The notes under the pieces: generated by a model
The model's input: only the letters and a program-made list of their open reading frames with translations
Told to the model about the DNA's origin: nothing
The model's database searches: none
Translations under genes and position numbers: made by a program
Part shown: positions 9,401-15,035 of the stretch, one piece after another
Layout: every line of letters starts with the position of its first letter
Position numbering within the stretch: the first letter of the stretch is position 1
NCBI RefSeq assembly: GCF_001949145.1
Contig: NW_019091623.1
Coordinates: 65,790-80,824, forward strand
Direction: 5' to 3'
From: Acanthaster planci
Lineage: Eukaryota; Echinodermata; Asteroidea; Valvatida; Acanthasteridae
Length of the DNA stretch: 15,035 bases

Positions 9401-12400
9401 CTTGTTCAATCTCTCCGTACTAAAAGTGGACCAGGAATCAAAGCTGAGAGGTATTGTGCTTCTTCTATCGTTACCCTTAAGGTGAGAGTTTCGCCTTCGC
9501 TATTTGGATTTCCTCGGCTGCAAGCATCGTCAGTTTCAAATGGCTGATTTTCACAGACGTCAAACCTTGCCACCGTACAGGGATGAGATTGACCAGTGAT
9601 AAAAATTGCTGAAAACAGTTGAAAAAGACATAAAGAAGCCGAAATGTGAAAATCTCCTATACTTTTGTACACAACCAGTGAGAAAAAAAAATGAAATCCC
9701 AAACAAAAAAAGCTGAAATCAGCTGAAAAGCTAAGAAATCTCACCCGACTCTATCACGATCCACAACGCTAGGCTTATATACATGCGCAATGTCAACATC
9801 TTCCATTAGTGTATGTTGGCAGTTATCTACATGTCTACATGTTAGATAACGCTACGACCATTTACCTCAGGCTACCCTTAGCATGGGTTGTAATGAGGTC
9901 TCCTGGGACGTGCCACTAATAGCCTCTTTGCCGAGACCACAAGAACAGGTACTTCGTCTACCTTCAGCGGTACTCCGTATCTTTGGGCGTCCTCCTTTCA
10001 TGGTCCGACACGCTATTAAGTTTGCTATGTTGACTGGCCTTCTGGCCCAGACGACCAAAGGAGATGACACATTTGTGCCCATGATGTCCAGGCCGTTTCA
10101 TCAGTAGGGAGCCTATTTCAAAGGGTTTCCTGTAATAGAGATTTGTAGAGAGCCTTGTAAGGAAACCCATACCCCATTCACCTCCTGTTACCTCGATGAT
10201 GTTTGCGGGGGGCCATACACATGGCCTGACTGTAGGCTGGATGGCATTGCAGTTGCACCGTTGCAGACCAGTCTCTACCCCTGCAGGAGGAGGCACTCAA
10301 GTAGTCACTGTAAGAAGGCTAGATACTGGTAGTGCGTCCTTGCCTTCCCACCGTCCATTGGTTTGGGGCAACTCTGCATATGTATTGGTAATCTGCGTAG
10401 GTTGCAGGCAGTAGACTCTCCCCCGGCCTAGAATGGAACAAGTCTTCTACTGCATACCTACCAGATTACCAATCTCCCTCCTTCCTCCCCACACGGCTTC
10501 GCCGCACTTCGCGCATCGAAAAAGAGGACGAACACGGCTGATGTCTTCGCGATGGGCGAGTGAGTGGGGGCGCACTATTAGTGACCGAGAATTTAGCGAA
10601 TGGAAGTAATGAACTAAGAAATAATGCGTTTGTATTGGTAATCTGGCAGGCGTGCAGTAGTAGACTCAACCCACATTAGGTGGGGAGAGAATTTCACGTG
10701 GAGGAATTTTTAACCGTTGTTACTTGAGAAATTAGGTCGCTAATCCCCCGAAAGCGCGCAGATAAAACGTTAGCTTGCCCTCGTACAAGTTGTTAATTCA
10801 ACGTCATAAGGCAGTCGCAGCCAAATTCAGGCAAGTTGAAATGGAGTACATGCACTGTGGTTGTTGTAGAAGATGACTACATGTCATTTCACAACGTTGC
10901 ATTTGCAATTGTTTTGTATGTTAGGGAATGTACTGTAAATGGGATCTGTTTGCCAAGCAGTCTTAGGGTCACTGCTGCACATGTACGTGGTTAATTCCAG
11001 AAATTTAGGTGTCCATGTTTTTTGTGTCTCTGTCACGTCTGAATTTCCAAGAGTGATGAATTAATGCAAATTACCCTGCCAAACAAATACAGTGGAATGC
11101 CGCTATAACGAACATGACGGGATCCGCATTAAATGTTTGGTGCAGCGGTTGTTCGGTATAGCGAAATTAACTGCCAAATGTTTCCTTGCCTTGTTGAATA
11201 GAGCCGTCTCTTGTCTAACTGAAGTGCACCCTCTTGTGATACTATGGTTCGCTGTTTTCTTGATGTTTTGCCATTGTATTCACGTTTAAGGATTCTAGAA
11301 ATGTATCCGTTAATTATTTTTGTTTTTTATTAAATCTTGAGTTACAAAATTGATATCAAGTTTATCCTAAAAGTCGTGAAGCCGCCGCTCAGGATCGATC
11401 TGTGATGCATGCTGTGGCGAATCTCGGTTGATTTGTGTATCAGCGGTGCCCTCTTTAGACTACATTGTATTGTTAGTGTAATGCCACTGTGCTCGTACGT
11501 GCAGTTTTCTTCCGCACCCGATCATGCAGAGTTGCAAAACCAGTGTCCATTCAATACCGTTAACAACTAGTGGCTTTCCCTTCTAACCCTTTGGGAAATA
11601 ATGGCCACTTGTCACTTTCCAACATAAAAAACACTGACTGTTTTATCATGTTGACGTTCGAGAATTACAAACGGCAACTGCATAGTGTTCGTTAGGTTCT
11701 GTGCACAAATTATTGGGAGTCGAGGACGATGTTCGGTATAGTCAAATGTTCGGTATAGCAACGTTCCACTGTAGTAATAGTTTGAAATCAATTCCAGTGA
11801 TATTTCCATGTCAAATTACAAAGGTCAGGTGTAACGGACACAAATGTCACACTTTTTTGGACCCCTAATTTATAGAATGACTCATCTGTGGTTTTTACTG
11901 ACAGTAAACAAGATGAAAACAAGTTTAAATTTTCATTTTAAGATCAATTGTGAACAATAGAAAAAATTTGATGTTTGTCAAAGGAACCTCATATTTGAAA
12001 TGGTATGTCCTTTGGTGATGACTAAAATCCATTAGGCAGGTTTGCAGCATTGTTAATGTTGCTGGCATCATGATTTGGGGGCAGGATCCCTACCCACATG
12101 GCGTTTATGGTTTCTTGGGCTCTGACTAGAACCACGGAGAAAAGGATTCTGCCAAGCTTCCGTCTTGGCAGTTCTGTTTGTAGCACACTGGAATTCACAT
12201 TTAATGCACAGGCTGGATTTCCCCTTTCACTCCATTTTTCTTTCTTGATGTGAAAAGTCATTGTATCAAATAATCTTCATGTTTTAGTGCAGTTGATAAC
12301 AATTCCTGAATCTTGTCACAATTTCAGTTTTGTCGTGTGCGTGAGCTGCGAGAACCAAACAGTCAACATGTTCTCCGTGGGAGGTCGGAGGTTAGTCCCG

Positions 12401-14306
12401 GCCTGTCTGCTGCCCTCTGTGGTCAGCATACTGCAATGCAGCAGCCGCTATGCGATGGCTATCACATCGATGGGAATGCTGTATGTCTGGTAAGGTCAAG
12501 AAGAGATTGATACATGAATTGAAAAAAATAAATTGAAATTTTTTGAGGGCAAAGATTTGAAGATGAACTCCCACGTCCATTCAGACTTCACGCAAGTGCA
12601 GCGTGTGTCGTCAAAAAATTCTTGCAGCAAGGTTTGCCACAGTTGAAATGTCTTGGCATGTATAAAATACCAACTCGGGCCACAGGGTCAGAAATTTGCC
12701 TTCATGTTTAGGCAGACTAGTCTTGAGCTGCCTTAGGATTCTTTTTAAAAGACAAATCAACCTATTCATTGTTAATATGAAATGTTTTTGTTTGGACCAC
12801 AGGGACTTGAAGCAGATGAGAGCCGTGGTTAGGAGAGAGTCGTTACTCCCTATCATGAAAGGTATCAACATTGTCTTATCAATTTTTTCATTCACCCTAT
12901 TGCTTGTTATTGCTGGAAGAAGTTTAATCTAAACAGTTGAAGTGATTTTGTCTCTTTGTAGCTTTCAATTCTCTTTGTGGATAATCTTTTTCCATCCTTT
13001 TTTCCAGGTGTTGATCTGAACATCACCAATTCACTGATAACCGAGCAAGGGGTACCAGCTGTCTCGCTGTCTAATGGCAGGTCATATAGCTATAGTTCAT
13101 CCATGTCATGTTGGTAAGTGTTGTAAGAGTTTTTCATCACCCTCAAAAAGTTGAAGTGCGTTTTCTTACTATACTATGTTGTGAATATTCAGGGACTCTG
13201 CTCTGTTTGGTTACAAAAGATCACCGAAGGCTTAATTGGGTTCAGTCACATGAAAACGTCTAGAAAATGCAGAATTTTTGGGGAATTCTAAGGGCATGTA
13301 GTCTTGTGCAGTAGCCTGGCTCTGATAAGTTTGCTGCTGAACGCTTTACAAAACATCATTTTGACAGAAAGTTTATTCATGATACAGCCTGATTTTCTCA
13401 AACCAGTCTAGGGATGTGCTTCCCAACTGTTGGAAGAAAATGGTTTGTTCTCACCTTGTGCTCAAGCTTGATCAATTTATAAGACCAGTCACATGACCAG
13501 TCACATGGCTAGTAACATATAACAGGATGAATAATGACTACGGGATGCCTTTGCCGCTGTTTATTTAAAAAGCTTGTGCCTTGAATTCAGACTGAAGGCC
13601 TCATGATGGTCTTTAGGGGTCCAAACCACAAAACGCGTCTTAATTTTTCTTTATTTCCTCTATCTAGGATGCTACTCAGTCAGCAAGGCGACATCCTCAG
13701 CCAGTGCTCGGACCATCAGTCCTGCCAGCCTTCCCAGGATGCACTGCGAGTCTCGGGACCACTGACTATGCTTCATGGCCAGTCACTTAGGTAAAATAAT
13801 TCCCCCGGTCAATGTTGTTGTTCTCTTATTTCAAAGAGTAGGTGCTTTGGCTGTACAAAGGACTGTGCAATAAATGTCTTGCACCCAAATTTGAGGCTCA
13901 GCAAAAATCAGCGGCTGAACACCACGGGAAGTAATATACTTTGCATGGCACTCTGGCCGGTAACCTATTTTTGCTAAGCATGTATTTTCGTTGCTTAGCA
14001 GATTTATATGCTGAGCAGATATATGAAATTGGTCCCAGGTTCTCAGTTGGGCAGCTGCAGGTTCTTGCCTGTGTGAGGAGACGTGCACAGCTGGTAATCA
14101 CTATAATTAGCCCACGTCTATATTTGGATCTGTTCTCACCAGGGCGGGCAGGCAGTCCCGCGGCGTGTTCCAGGCCAACCTCAGCCTGAAGCAAGCCTCG
14201 ACGATGAGTTACCTGGAGAATCAGCTCTCGGCGGCCCAAGCGTTGAAGTCAGCCAAGGAGTATCGATTCTGGCTCCTGACCTACGTGAGGTATCTCGTAC
14301 AAGAAG
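209..14306 (+). CDS. HIRA: HIRA histone chaperone, partial gene (nine internal exons)
   Basis: HIRA is the scaffold of the nuclear HIRA-UBN-CABIN1 complex, which deposits histone variant H3.3 independently of replication. Joined exons 209-462, 1052-1280, 1839-1992, 2543-2636, 12328-12489, 12803-12861, 13008-13113, 13668-13790 and 14143-14306 give about 448 codons with no stop and consistent phases (intron phases 2,0,1,2,2,1,2,2). Landmarks shared with vertebrate HIRA as I recall it: ALDSRFT, ELENNVTVGG, WEAVLTSR, VVCVSCE, GGRRLVP, PSQDAL, SGPL, YLENQ and EYRFWLLTYVRYLVQEG. In known HIRA the C-terminal part mediates homotrimerisation and CABIN1 binding. The N-terminal WD40 repeats (UBN1 binding) and B domain (ASF1 binding) are not in the window, and roughly the last 65-70 residues are also missing. 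Exon borders are read from sequence. The identity rests on remembered homologues, not a search. Confidence 0.95.
463..1051 (+). other. HIRA intron, 589 bases
   Basis: Bounded by GTAAGA and CCCAG. It has a T-rich tract just before the 3' end (a run of T at about 1019-1029), serving as polypyrimidine tract. I see no gene, repeat family or RNA in it. Confidence 0.85.
1052..1280 (+). CDS. HIRA: HIRA exon b: basic patch plus 14-alanine run
   Basis: The acceptor is AATGCGCCCAG at 1051 after a poly-T tract; the donor is GTGAGT at 1281. It begins in phase 2 and ends in phase 0. It encodes a Ser/Thr-rich stretch and then a basic patch, TPKRKDIIPDKAVIKKPRRE. The patch corresponds in position and character to the vertebrate SKRK...KKKKGRPRK segment, which looks like a nuclear localisation signal (inference). 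An uninterrupted run of 14 alanines follows at 1188-1229, then an Ala/Thr/Val-rich tail. The Ala codons are mixed (GCA, GCC, GCT, GCG), so this is not a fresh triplet expansion. The long antisense frame here is its complement, not a gene. Confidence 0.9.
1281..1838 (+). other. HIRA intron, 558 bases
   Basis: Runs from GTGAGT to TCTGTCTAG. An AATAAA motif occurs at 1466-1471 but has no supporting context. No gene or recognisable repeat seen. Confidence 0.85.
1839..1992 (+). CDS. HIRA: HIRA exon c: entry to the C-terminal region
   Basis: The acceptor is CTGTCTAG at 1838 and the donor is GTAAGT at 1993. It starts in phase 0 and ends in phase 1. The product runs GVSEATSRLSKPSIKIPIPP and on to ELVVELENNVTVGG. 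KIPIPPTP and ELENNVTVGG correspond to the KLPIPSP and EVENEVTVVGG segments of vertebrate HIRA as I recall it, so this exon marks where the variable linker gives way to the conserved C-terminal region. A competing frame without homology covers the same bases and was set aside because only this frame keeps phase with both neighbours. Confidence 0.93.
1993..2542 (+). other. HIRA intron, 550 bases, with a dispersed-repeat fragment
   Basis: Runs from GTAAGT to TTTCTTTCCCAG, a strong 3' splice tract at about 2500-2542. It contains the 77-base repeat fragment listed at 2122-2198. Otherwise nothing is recognised. Confidence 0.85.
2122..2198 (+). repeat. Dispersed-repeat fragment, inverted copy at 5115-5191
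   Basis: About 77 bases match the reverse complement of 5115-5191 at roughly four positions in five. Shared blocks are GTCTTTTGTTACA, CCTTTGTCCGA, CCCCGGCCAC and a TATA-like CATATAAA. Its presence inside a different intron block shows a dispersed repeat family. The TATA-like motif could suggest an LTR or other promoter-bearing element, but the class is not established. Confidence 0.65.
2543..2636 (+). CDS. HIRA: HIRA exon d: WEAVLTSR segment
   Basis: The acceptor is CTTTCCCAG at 2542. The donor is AG|GTGCGG at 2637, the weakest donor in the gene. It enters in phase 1 and leaves in phase 2. It encodes GTTVHKLRGSRDSEMVWEAV followed by LTSRGIIVTGN. The core WEAVLTSR matches vertebrate WETVLTSR, at the start of the conserved C-terminal domain. 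The frame stays open past the donor for about 114 codons, to a stop at 2980-2982, crossing into the mobile element. Phase with the exon at 12328 supports 2637 as the true donor: AG plus T makes the Ser before FVVCVSCE. Confidence 0.93.
2652..2694 (+). repeat. Left terminal inverted repeat of the 7.77-kb element
   Basis: Forty-three bases beginning AGTCTACTGCC and ending GCATATGCA pair with 10375-10417 on the other strand with two mismatches. The first 149 bases of this end (2652-2800) also match, more loosely, the reverse complement of the miniature element's right part (10518-10666). Confidence 0.85.
2801..3349. other. T-rich left arm of the element, no gene
   Basis: Strongly T-rich on the + strand. 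Its open frames translate into Phe/Ile/Val/Cys-rich strings that only reflect T-rich composition. It contains the 63-base tandem duplication at 3178-3295. Confidence 0.7.
3178..3295 (+). repeat. Two tandem copies of a ~63-base unit
   Basis: 3178-3230 and 3242-3295 share TTTGCTTGT..TTTTTCATA and TATTTCGGCAT..CTGGTTTTT at about three positions in four. This is a local duplication in the T-rich arm. Confidence 0.6.
3350..3805. other. Anonymous segment of the element
   Basis: Balanced base composition and no gene recognised. A GATTCGATCCC string at 3661-3671 resembles a tRNA B box, but no A box at suitable spacing and no cloverleaf is evident. Confidence 0.5.
3806..4187 (+). repeat. Two tandem ~186-base units
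   Basis: The units begin with CAACGTGT at 3806 and 3992. They share the order GGCCTGCTTCCGCTC, GCGA.TATGCC.CTTAC, GGCAGCTC.GGGC, CTCCCGGT.TTGGT and CTGCAGG. Identity is moderate, so the duplication is old. One and a half units recur in the second large copy (5449-5720). Confidence 0.75.
3910..5093 (+). repeat. Large direct repeat, copy 1 (~1.2 kb)
   Basis: Aligns with 5449-6721 almost throughout, from GCTCCCCGGTATTGG to GTACACTGTTAA, with scattered substitutions. It lacks about 57 bases near 4346 that copy 2 has at about 5910-5967, and about 24 bases near 4725 (copy 2 about 6334-6357). Both copies contain a second, older internal repeat. No coding function seen. Confidence 0.88.
5094..5446 (-). 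repeat. Inserted repeat between the two large copies
   Basis: This 353-base block has no counterpart in the copy 2 region. Its left part (5115-5191), reverse-complemented, matches the intron fragment at 2122-2198, so it belongs to a dispersed family inserted in the minus orientation. The strings GAACAAAAGAC at 5197 and 5427 lie near its middle and end. Its true right end cannot be judged because the ambiguous base follows at 5447. Confidence 0.6.
5447..5447. other. Ambiguous base (N) at a repeat junction
   Basis: The only undetermined base in the window. It sits two bases before the start of the second large direct-repeat copy, which makes an assembly join or collapsed repeat likely here. 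Confidence 0.9.
5449..6721 (+). repeat. Large direct repeat, copy 2 (~1.27 kb)
   Basis: The counterpart of 3910-5093 and the more complete copy. It preserves a second repeat level at an offset of about 298 bases: 5841-6000 matches 6139-6300, both containing TTGC.GCCAGG, a GAA.TT.AACTC block and CTTCTCACCCAACCACT. The divergence is modest, which fits either an old tandem duplication or two haplotypes placed in series. Confidence 0.88.
6722..7130. other. Degenerate continuation of the repeat block
   Basis: Weak internal similarity at about 160 bases: GGTGAATAC(G/A)AC near 6809 and 6972, and TACCGGGCCACCC near 6773 resembling 6591. It looks like older, decayed units of the same array. No gene. 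Confidence 0.4.
7131..9400. other. Anonymous right-arm sequence of the element
   Basis: 2.3 kb in which I recognise no protein, RNA or repeat family. The open frames (for example 7713-8174 and 8286-8693, +) are short, lack family motifs and are not supported by neighbouring splice signals. There is an (AT)8 microsatellite at 7505-7520. Confidence 0.5.
7505..7520. repeat. (AT)8 microsatellite
   Basis: Eight perfect AT dinucleotides. Confidence 0.9.
9406..9744 (-). other. Unassigned open frame on the minus strand
   Basis: An open stretch of 112 codons. Its start triplet is GTG, so as a eukaryotic gene it would need an upstream exon. The N-terminal half is Phe-rich. The second half (GQSHPCTVARFDVCENQPFE onward) has ordinary protein composition. 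A TATATAAG lies upstream on the same strand (9774-9781), and a TTTTCAG acceptor-like site precedes the ordinary-looking half. I recognise no family. It may be chance. Confidence 0.2.
9822..9850. repeat. Near-palindrome, 29 bases
   Basis: GTTATCTA at 9822-9829 pairs with TAGATAAC at 9843-9850. Inside, CATG blocks extend the stem with a one-base bulge. No known site type recognised. Confidence 0.7.
9849..10332 (+). pseudogene. Possible decayed coding remnant, one in-frame stop
   Basis: One frame stays open across about 150 codons apart from a single TAG at 10105-10107. The product includes MGCNEVSWDVPLIASLPRP before the stop and GAYFKGFPVIEICREPCKET after it. No family is recognised, and the minus strand is open over part of the same interval, so base composition may explain it. 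Confidence 0.25.
10375..10417 (-). repeat. Right terminal inverted repeat of the 7.77-kb element
   Basis: Reverse complement of 2652-2694 with two mismatches in 43 bases. It ends GGCAGTAGACT. Confidence 0.85.
10441..10666. mobile_element. 226-base miniature TIR element, relative of the large one
   Basis: The ends are 33-base inverted repeats (10441-10473 and 10634-10666) agreeing at 29 positions, starting AGTCT and finishing CCAGATTACCAAT. The large element's ends also start AGTCT and carry CAGATTACCAAT. The right half (10518-10666) matches the reverse complement of the large element's left end (2652-2800), including GCGCCCCCACTCACTCGCCC. It is probably a non-autonomous member of the same family, lying 23 bases from the large element. 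No clear target duplication is seen. Confidence 0.75.
10667..11087. other. Anonymous intron sequence
   Basis: No gene, RNA or recognisable repeat. It probably belongs to the original intron, lying between the two miniature elements. Confidence 0.6.
11090..11771. mobile_element. Tc1/mariner-pogo-type miniature element, 682 bases
   Basis: It starts CAGTGGAATGCCGCTATAAC and its right end reads, reversed, CAGTGGAACGTTGCTATACC. With the flanking TA, 23 of 27 terminal bases agree. TA precedes it at 11088-11089 and follows it at 11772-11773, the target duplication of the Tc1/mariner group. Subterminal GTTCGGTATAG is repeated on the right (11731 and 11748) and also occurs near the left end (11151). 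No transposase frame is present, so it is non-autonomous. Confidence 0.82.
11774..12327. other. 3' part of the giant intron
   Basis: AT-rich, ending in the acceptor ATTTCAG. A 79-codon minus-strand frame at 12022-12261 has no recognised homology and is not annotated. Confidence 0.7.
12328..12489 (+). CDS. HIRA: HIRA exon e: C-terminal domain core
   Basis: The acceptor is AATTTCAG at 12327 and the donor is GTAAGG at 12490. It enters and leaves in phase 2. It encodes SFVVCVSCENQTVNMFSVGG, RRLVPACLLPSVVSILQC and on to MGMLYVW. VVCV(S/A)CE, the VFS..GRRL block and LLPS are hallmark strings of the HIRA C-terminal domain. The final Trp codon is split (TG|G) and continues at 12803, giving the WD pair seen as WDVHRQ in vertebrates. 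Confidence 0.96.
12490..12802 (+). other. HIRA intron, 313 bases
   Basis: Runs from GTAAGG to GACCACAG. AT-rich, no gene seen. Confidence 0.85.
12803..12861 (+). CDS. HIRA: HIRA exon f: short exon, ESLLPIMK segment
   Basis: A 59-base exon between TTTGGACCACAG and GTATCA. It encodes DLKQMRAVVRRESLLPIMK, aligning with the VHRQVVVVKEESLHSIL segment of vertebrate HIRA. It enters in phase 2 and leaves in phase 1. Its small size and the non-canonical +3 to +6 bases of its donor make it easy to miss, but both phases fit only with this exon present. Confidence 0.92.
13008..13113 (+). CDS. HIRA: HIRA exon g: GVPAVSLSNGRSYSY segment
   Basis: The acceptor is TTTTTTCCAG at 13007 after a 146-base intron; the donor is GTAAGT at 13114. 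It encodes VDLNITNSLITEQGVPAVSL and then SNGRSYSYSSSMSC, matching TVSQILLTQHGIPVMNLSDGKAYCF of vertebrates. It ends with a split Trp codon (TG|G), completed at 13668. Confidence 0.95.
13114..13667 (+). other. HIRA intron, 554 bases
   Basis: Runs from GTAAGT to CTATCTAG. A short direct repeat, GACCAGTCACATG, occurs twice at about 13483-13508. Nothing else recognised. Confidence 0.85.
13668..13790 (+). CDS. HIRA: HIRA exon h: PSQDAL / SGPL segment
   Basis: The acceptor is TATCTAG at 13667 and the donor is GTAAAA at 13791. It enters and leaves in phase 2. It encodes MLLSQQGDILSQCSDHQSC and then QPSQDALRVSGPLTMLHGQSL. LAQCADFRSSLPSQDAMLCSG in vertebrates is the clear counterpart. Confidence 0.95.
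   Translation, partial: DATQSARRHPQPVLGPSVLPAFPGCTASLGTTDYASWPVT
13791..14142 (+). other. HIRA intron, 352 bases, with TGCTNAGCA repeats
   Basis: Runs from GTAAAA to TTCTCACCAG. It contains three TGCTNAGCA motifs at 13972-14017, in a stretch that resembles a dispersed repeat I vaguely associate with echinoderm-type genomes. Confidence 0.8.
13972..14017. repeat. Triple TGCTNAGCA cluster
   Basis: TGCTAAGCA (13972-13980), TGCTTAGCA (13992-14000) and TGCTGAGCA (14009-14017) lie within 46 bases. The first two are exact reverse complements of each other and could form a hairpin. It is probably part of an unclassified interspersed repeat. Confidence 0.65.
14143..14306 (+). CDS. HIRA: HIRA exon i: YLENQ ... 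RYLVQEG segment
   Basis: The acceptor is TTCTCACCAG at 14142 and the donor is GTAAGA at 14307. It enters in phase 2 and leaves in phase 1. It encodes AGRQSRGVFQANLSLKQAS, TMSYLENQLSAAQALKS and AKEYRFWLLTYVRYLVQE. YLENQ, the EYR-WLL-Y-RYLV-EG signature and the preceding GRQ are strongly conserved in the HIRA C-terminus. The protein does not end here: vertebrate HIRA continues about 65-70 residues (FEYRLREIC...), so the remaining exon or exons lie beyond the window. Confidence 0.96.
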
Positions 14307-15035
14307 GTAAGATGAAAGTGGCCCGATCTTTAGCATCTTGTCTGGTCTTGTTTGTCGTCATTTTTATTGACATGACAGCATTGAACTGTCTTCTGTCTTG
14401 CTTGTCTGATGTTTATAGCGACACTTTGTCTTATTTGAAACATGGTAGACATGAGTGCTATTTGAAGGGGCAAATTCGGAGTAAAGACACAAATTGTGAC
14501 TGCCCAAAAAGCCACTTGAGTCCAAGAAGAGTTGGTCTACTTTTAACAAATGTACAAGACTTCTCTGCATCTGTGCCCGTGATTATTATTCAAACACCTG
14601 TCTTAGGTTTCACAATTTTTTTGTGAAAAAATAACTGTACACTTGTACTGTCAAAGGGGCTTGGCTACATGTTTATAATTCATCCTTGTACCCAATGTGT
14701 TCTAAAAGGCACAGCTCCTAAATATCATGTAATGTTTTGCAGACATGCAAGATAATGCAAGATAAAACTTTGAAAGTGTACCAGGAAAGAGATTATACAG
14801 TAAATTTCCAAATTATTCTGGAATTAGAGAATTATTTTTAAAGAAACCACGATGTAATTTTGATTGAGAAATCTAAACAAACATTTTGCTGCACACAAAA
14901 TTTGCCCCCATCAAATAGTACCCATGTCCACCACGCTTCAAATTAGGCTAACAAGTGTCACAGTAAACAGAAAAACAAACAGATGAGCATGACGAAAGTA
15001 CCAAACTAAAGACGGTTCAATGCTGTCATGTCAAT
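14307..15035 (+). other. HIRA intron, incomplete at the window edge
   Basis: Starts with GTAAGA. No exon matching the HIRA C-terminal end is visible in 729 bases. A perfect tandem pair of ATGCAAGATA lies at 14745-14764. Confidence 0.8.

Larger units (their letters stand above)
2652..10417. mobile_element. Large TIR element, 7.77 kb, no recognised transposase
   Basis: The ends are 43-base inverted repeats (2652-2694 and 10375-10417) matching at 41 of 43 positions, starting AGTCTACTGCCTGC. Between them no open frame exceeds about 150 codons and none resembles a transposase, polymerase or integrase I know, so if mobile it is non-autonomous or decayed. It includes a T-rich left arm, nested tandem repeats at 3806-7080 and an anonymous right arm. 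A clear flanking target duplication is lacking. The best candidate is GAACA at 2642-2646 and 10436-10440, with CATTC/GAATG just inside. The superfamily is unknown. Alternatively it is a composite of several insertions that happens to have matching ends. Confidence 0.65.
2637..12327 (+). other. HIRA giant intron, 9691 bases, filled with mobile DNA
   Basis: Bounded by GTGCGG and CACAATTTCAG. It interrupts the gene between WEAVLTSRGIIVTGN and FVVCVSCE. It holds a 7.77-kb TIR element (2652-10417), a 226-base miniature element (10441-10666) and a 682-base TA-flanked miniature element (11090-11771). The remaining roughly 1 kb resembles the other introns in size. No second gene is convincingly present. 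Confidence 0.9.

Noticed and set aside
2652-10417. Polinton/Maverick identity suggested by AG...CT ends
   Set aside because: Those elements are about 15-20 kb with longer TIRs and encode a polymerase, integrase and capsid proteins. None of these is seen here.
12022-12261. 79-codon minus-strand frame with an ATG
   Set aside because: Short, no recognised homology, and at a length expected by chance in intron sequence.

Overview
The window is animal nuclear DNA. It carries the middle-to-C-terminal half of one spliced gene on the + strand, the HIRA histone-chaperone gene, read from nine exons between 209 and 14306. Every exon has AG/GT borders, and the reading phase carries across all eight internal junctions without a break (1345 coding bases, about 448 codons). 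The protein lines up with vertebrate HIRA as I remember it, from the ALDSRFT motif to the EYR-WLL-Y-RYLV-EG motif. The WD40 repeats and the ASF1-binding B domain should lie upstream of base 1. The last C-terminal residues should lie downstream of 15035. Introns, poly-alanine runs and transposon debris fit an invertebrate. The repeat style suggests, weakly, a marine deuterostome (lancelet, echinoderm or hemichordate). I cannot fix the species.

Layout: 1-208 is intron. Exons 209-462, 1052-1280, 1839-1992 and 2543-2636 encode the Ala-rich linker and the start of the C-terminal domain, separated by introns of 550-589 bases. A very large intron (2637-12327, 9.7 kb) follows. Exons 12328-12489, 12803-12861, 13008-13113, 13668-13790 and 14143-14306 then encode most of the C-terminal Hira domain, with short introns of 146-554 bases. 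14307-15035 is intron.

The big intron is mostly one composite mobile element, 2652-10417 (7.77 kb), bounded by 43-base terminal inverted repeats that match at 41 positions. It begins 15 bases past the exon's splice donor. I recognise no transposase or other protein in it. Its middle (3806-6721, weaker to about 7080) is nested imperfect tandem repeats, including a block of about 1.2 kb present twice in direct orientation. The second copy starts just after the single ambiguous base (N, 5447). Next to its right end is a 226-base miniature element with related termini (10441-10666). Further on is a separate 682-base miniature element with CAGTGGAA ends and a TA target duplication (11090-11771), of Tc1/mariner-pogo type. 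Without these three insertions the intron would be about 1 kb, much closer to its neighbours.

Notable points are the two HIRA alanine tracts meeting an intron, a 24-codon duplication in the first exon, the large coding-free TIR element against a weak splice donor with an open read-through frame, and the nested repeat block. I found no rRNA, tRNA, CRISPR array or second convincing gene.
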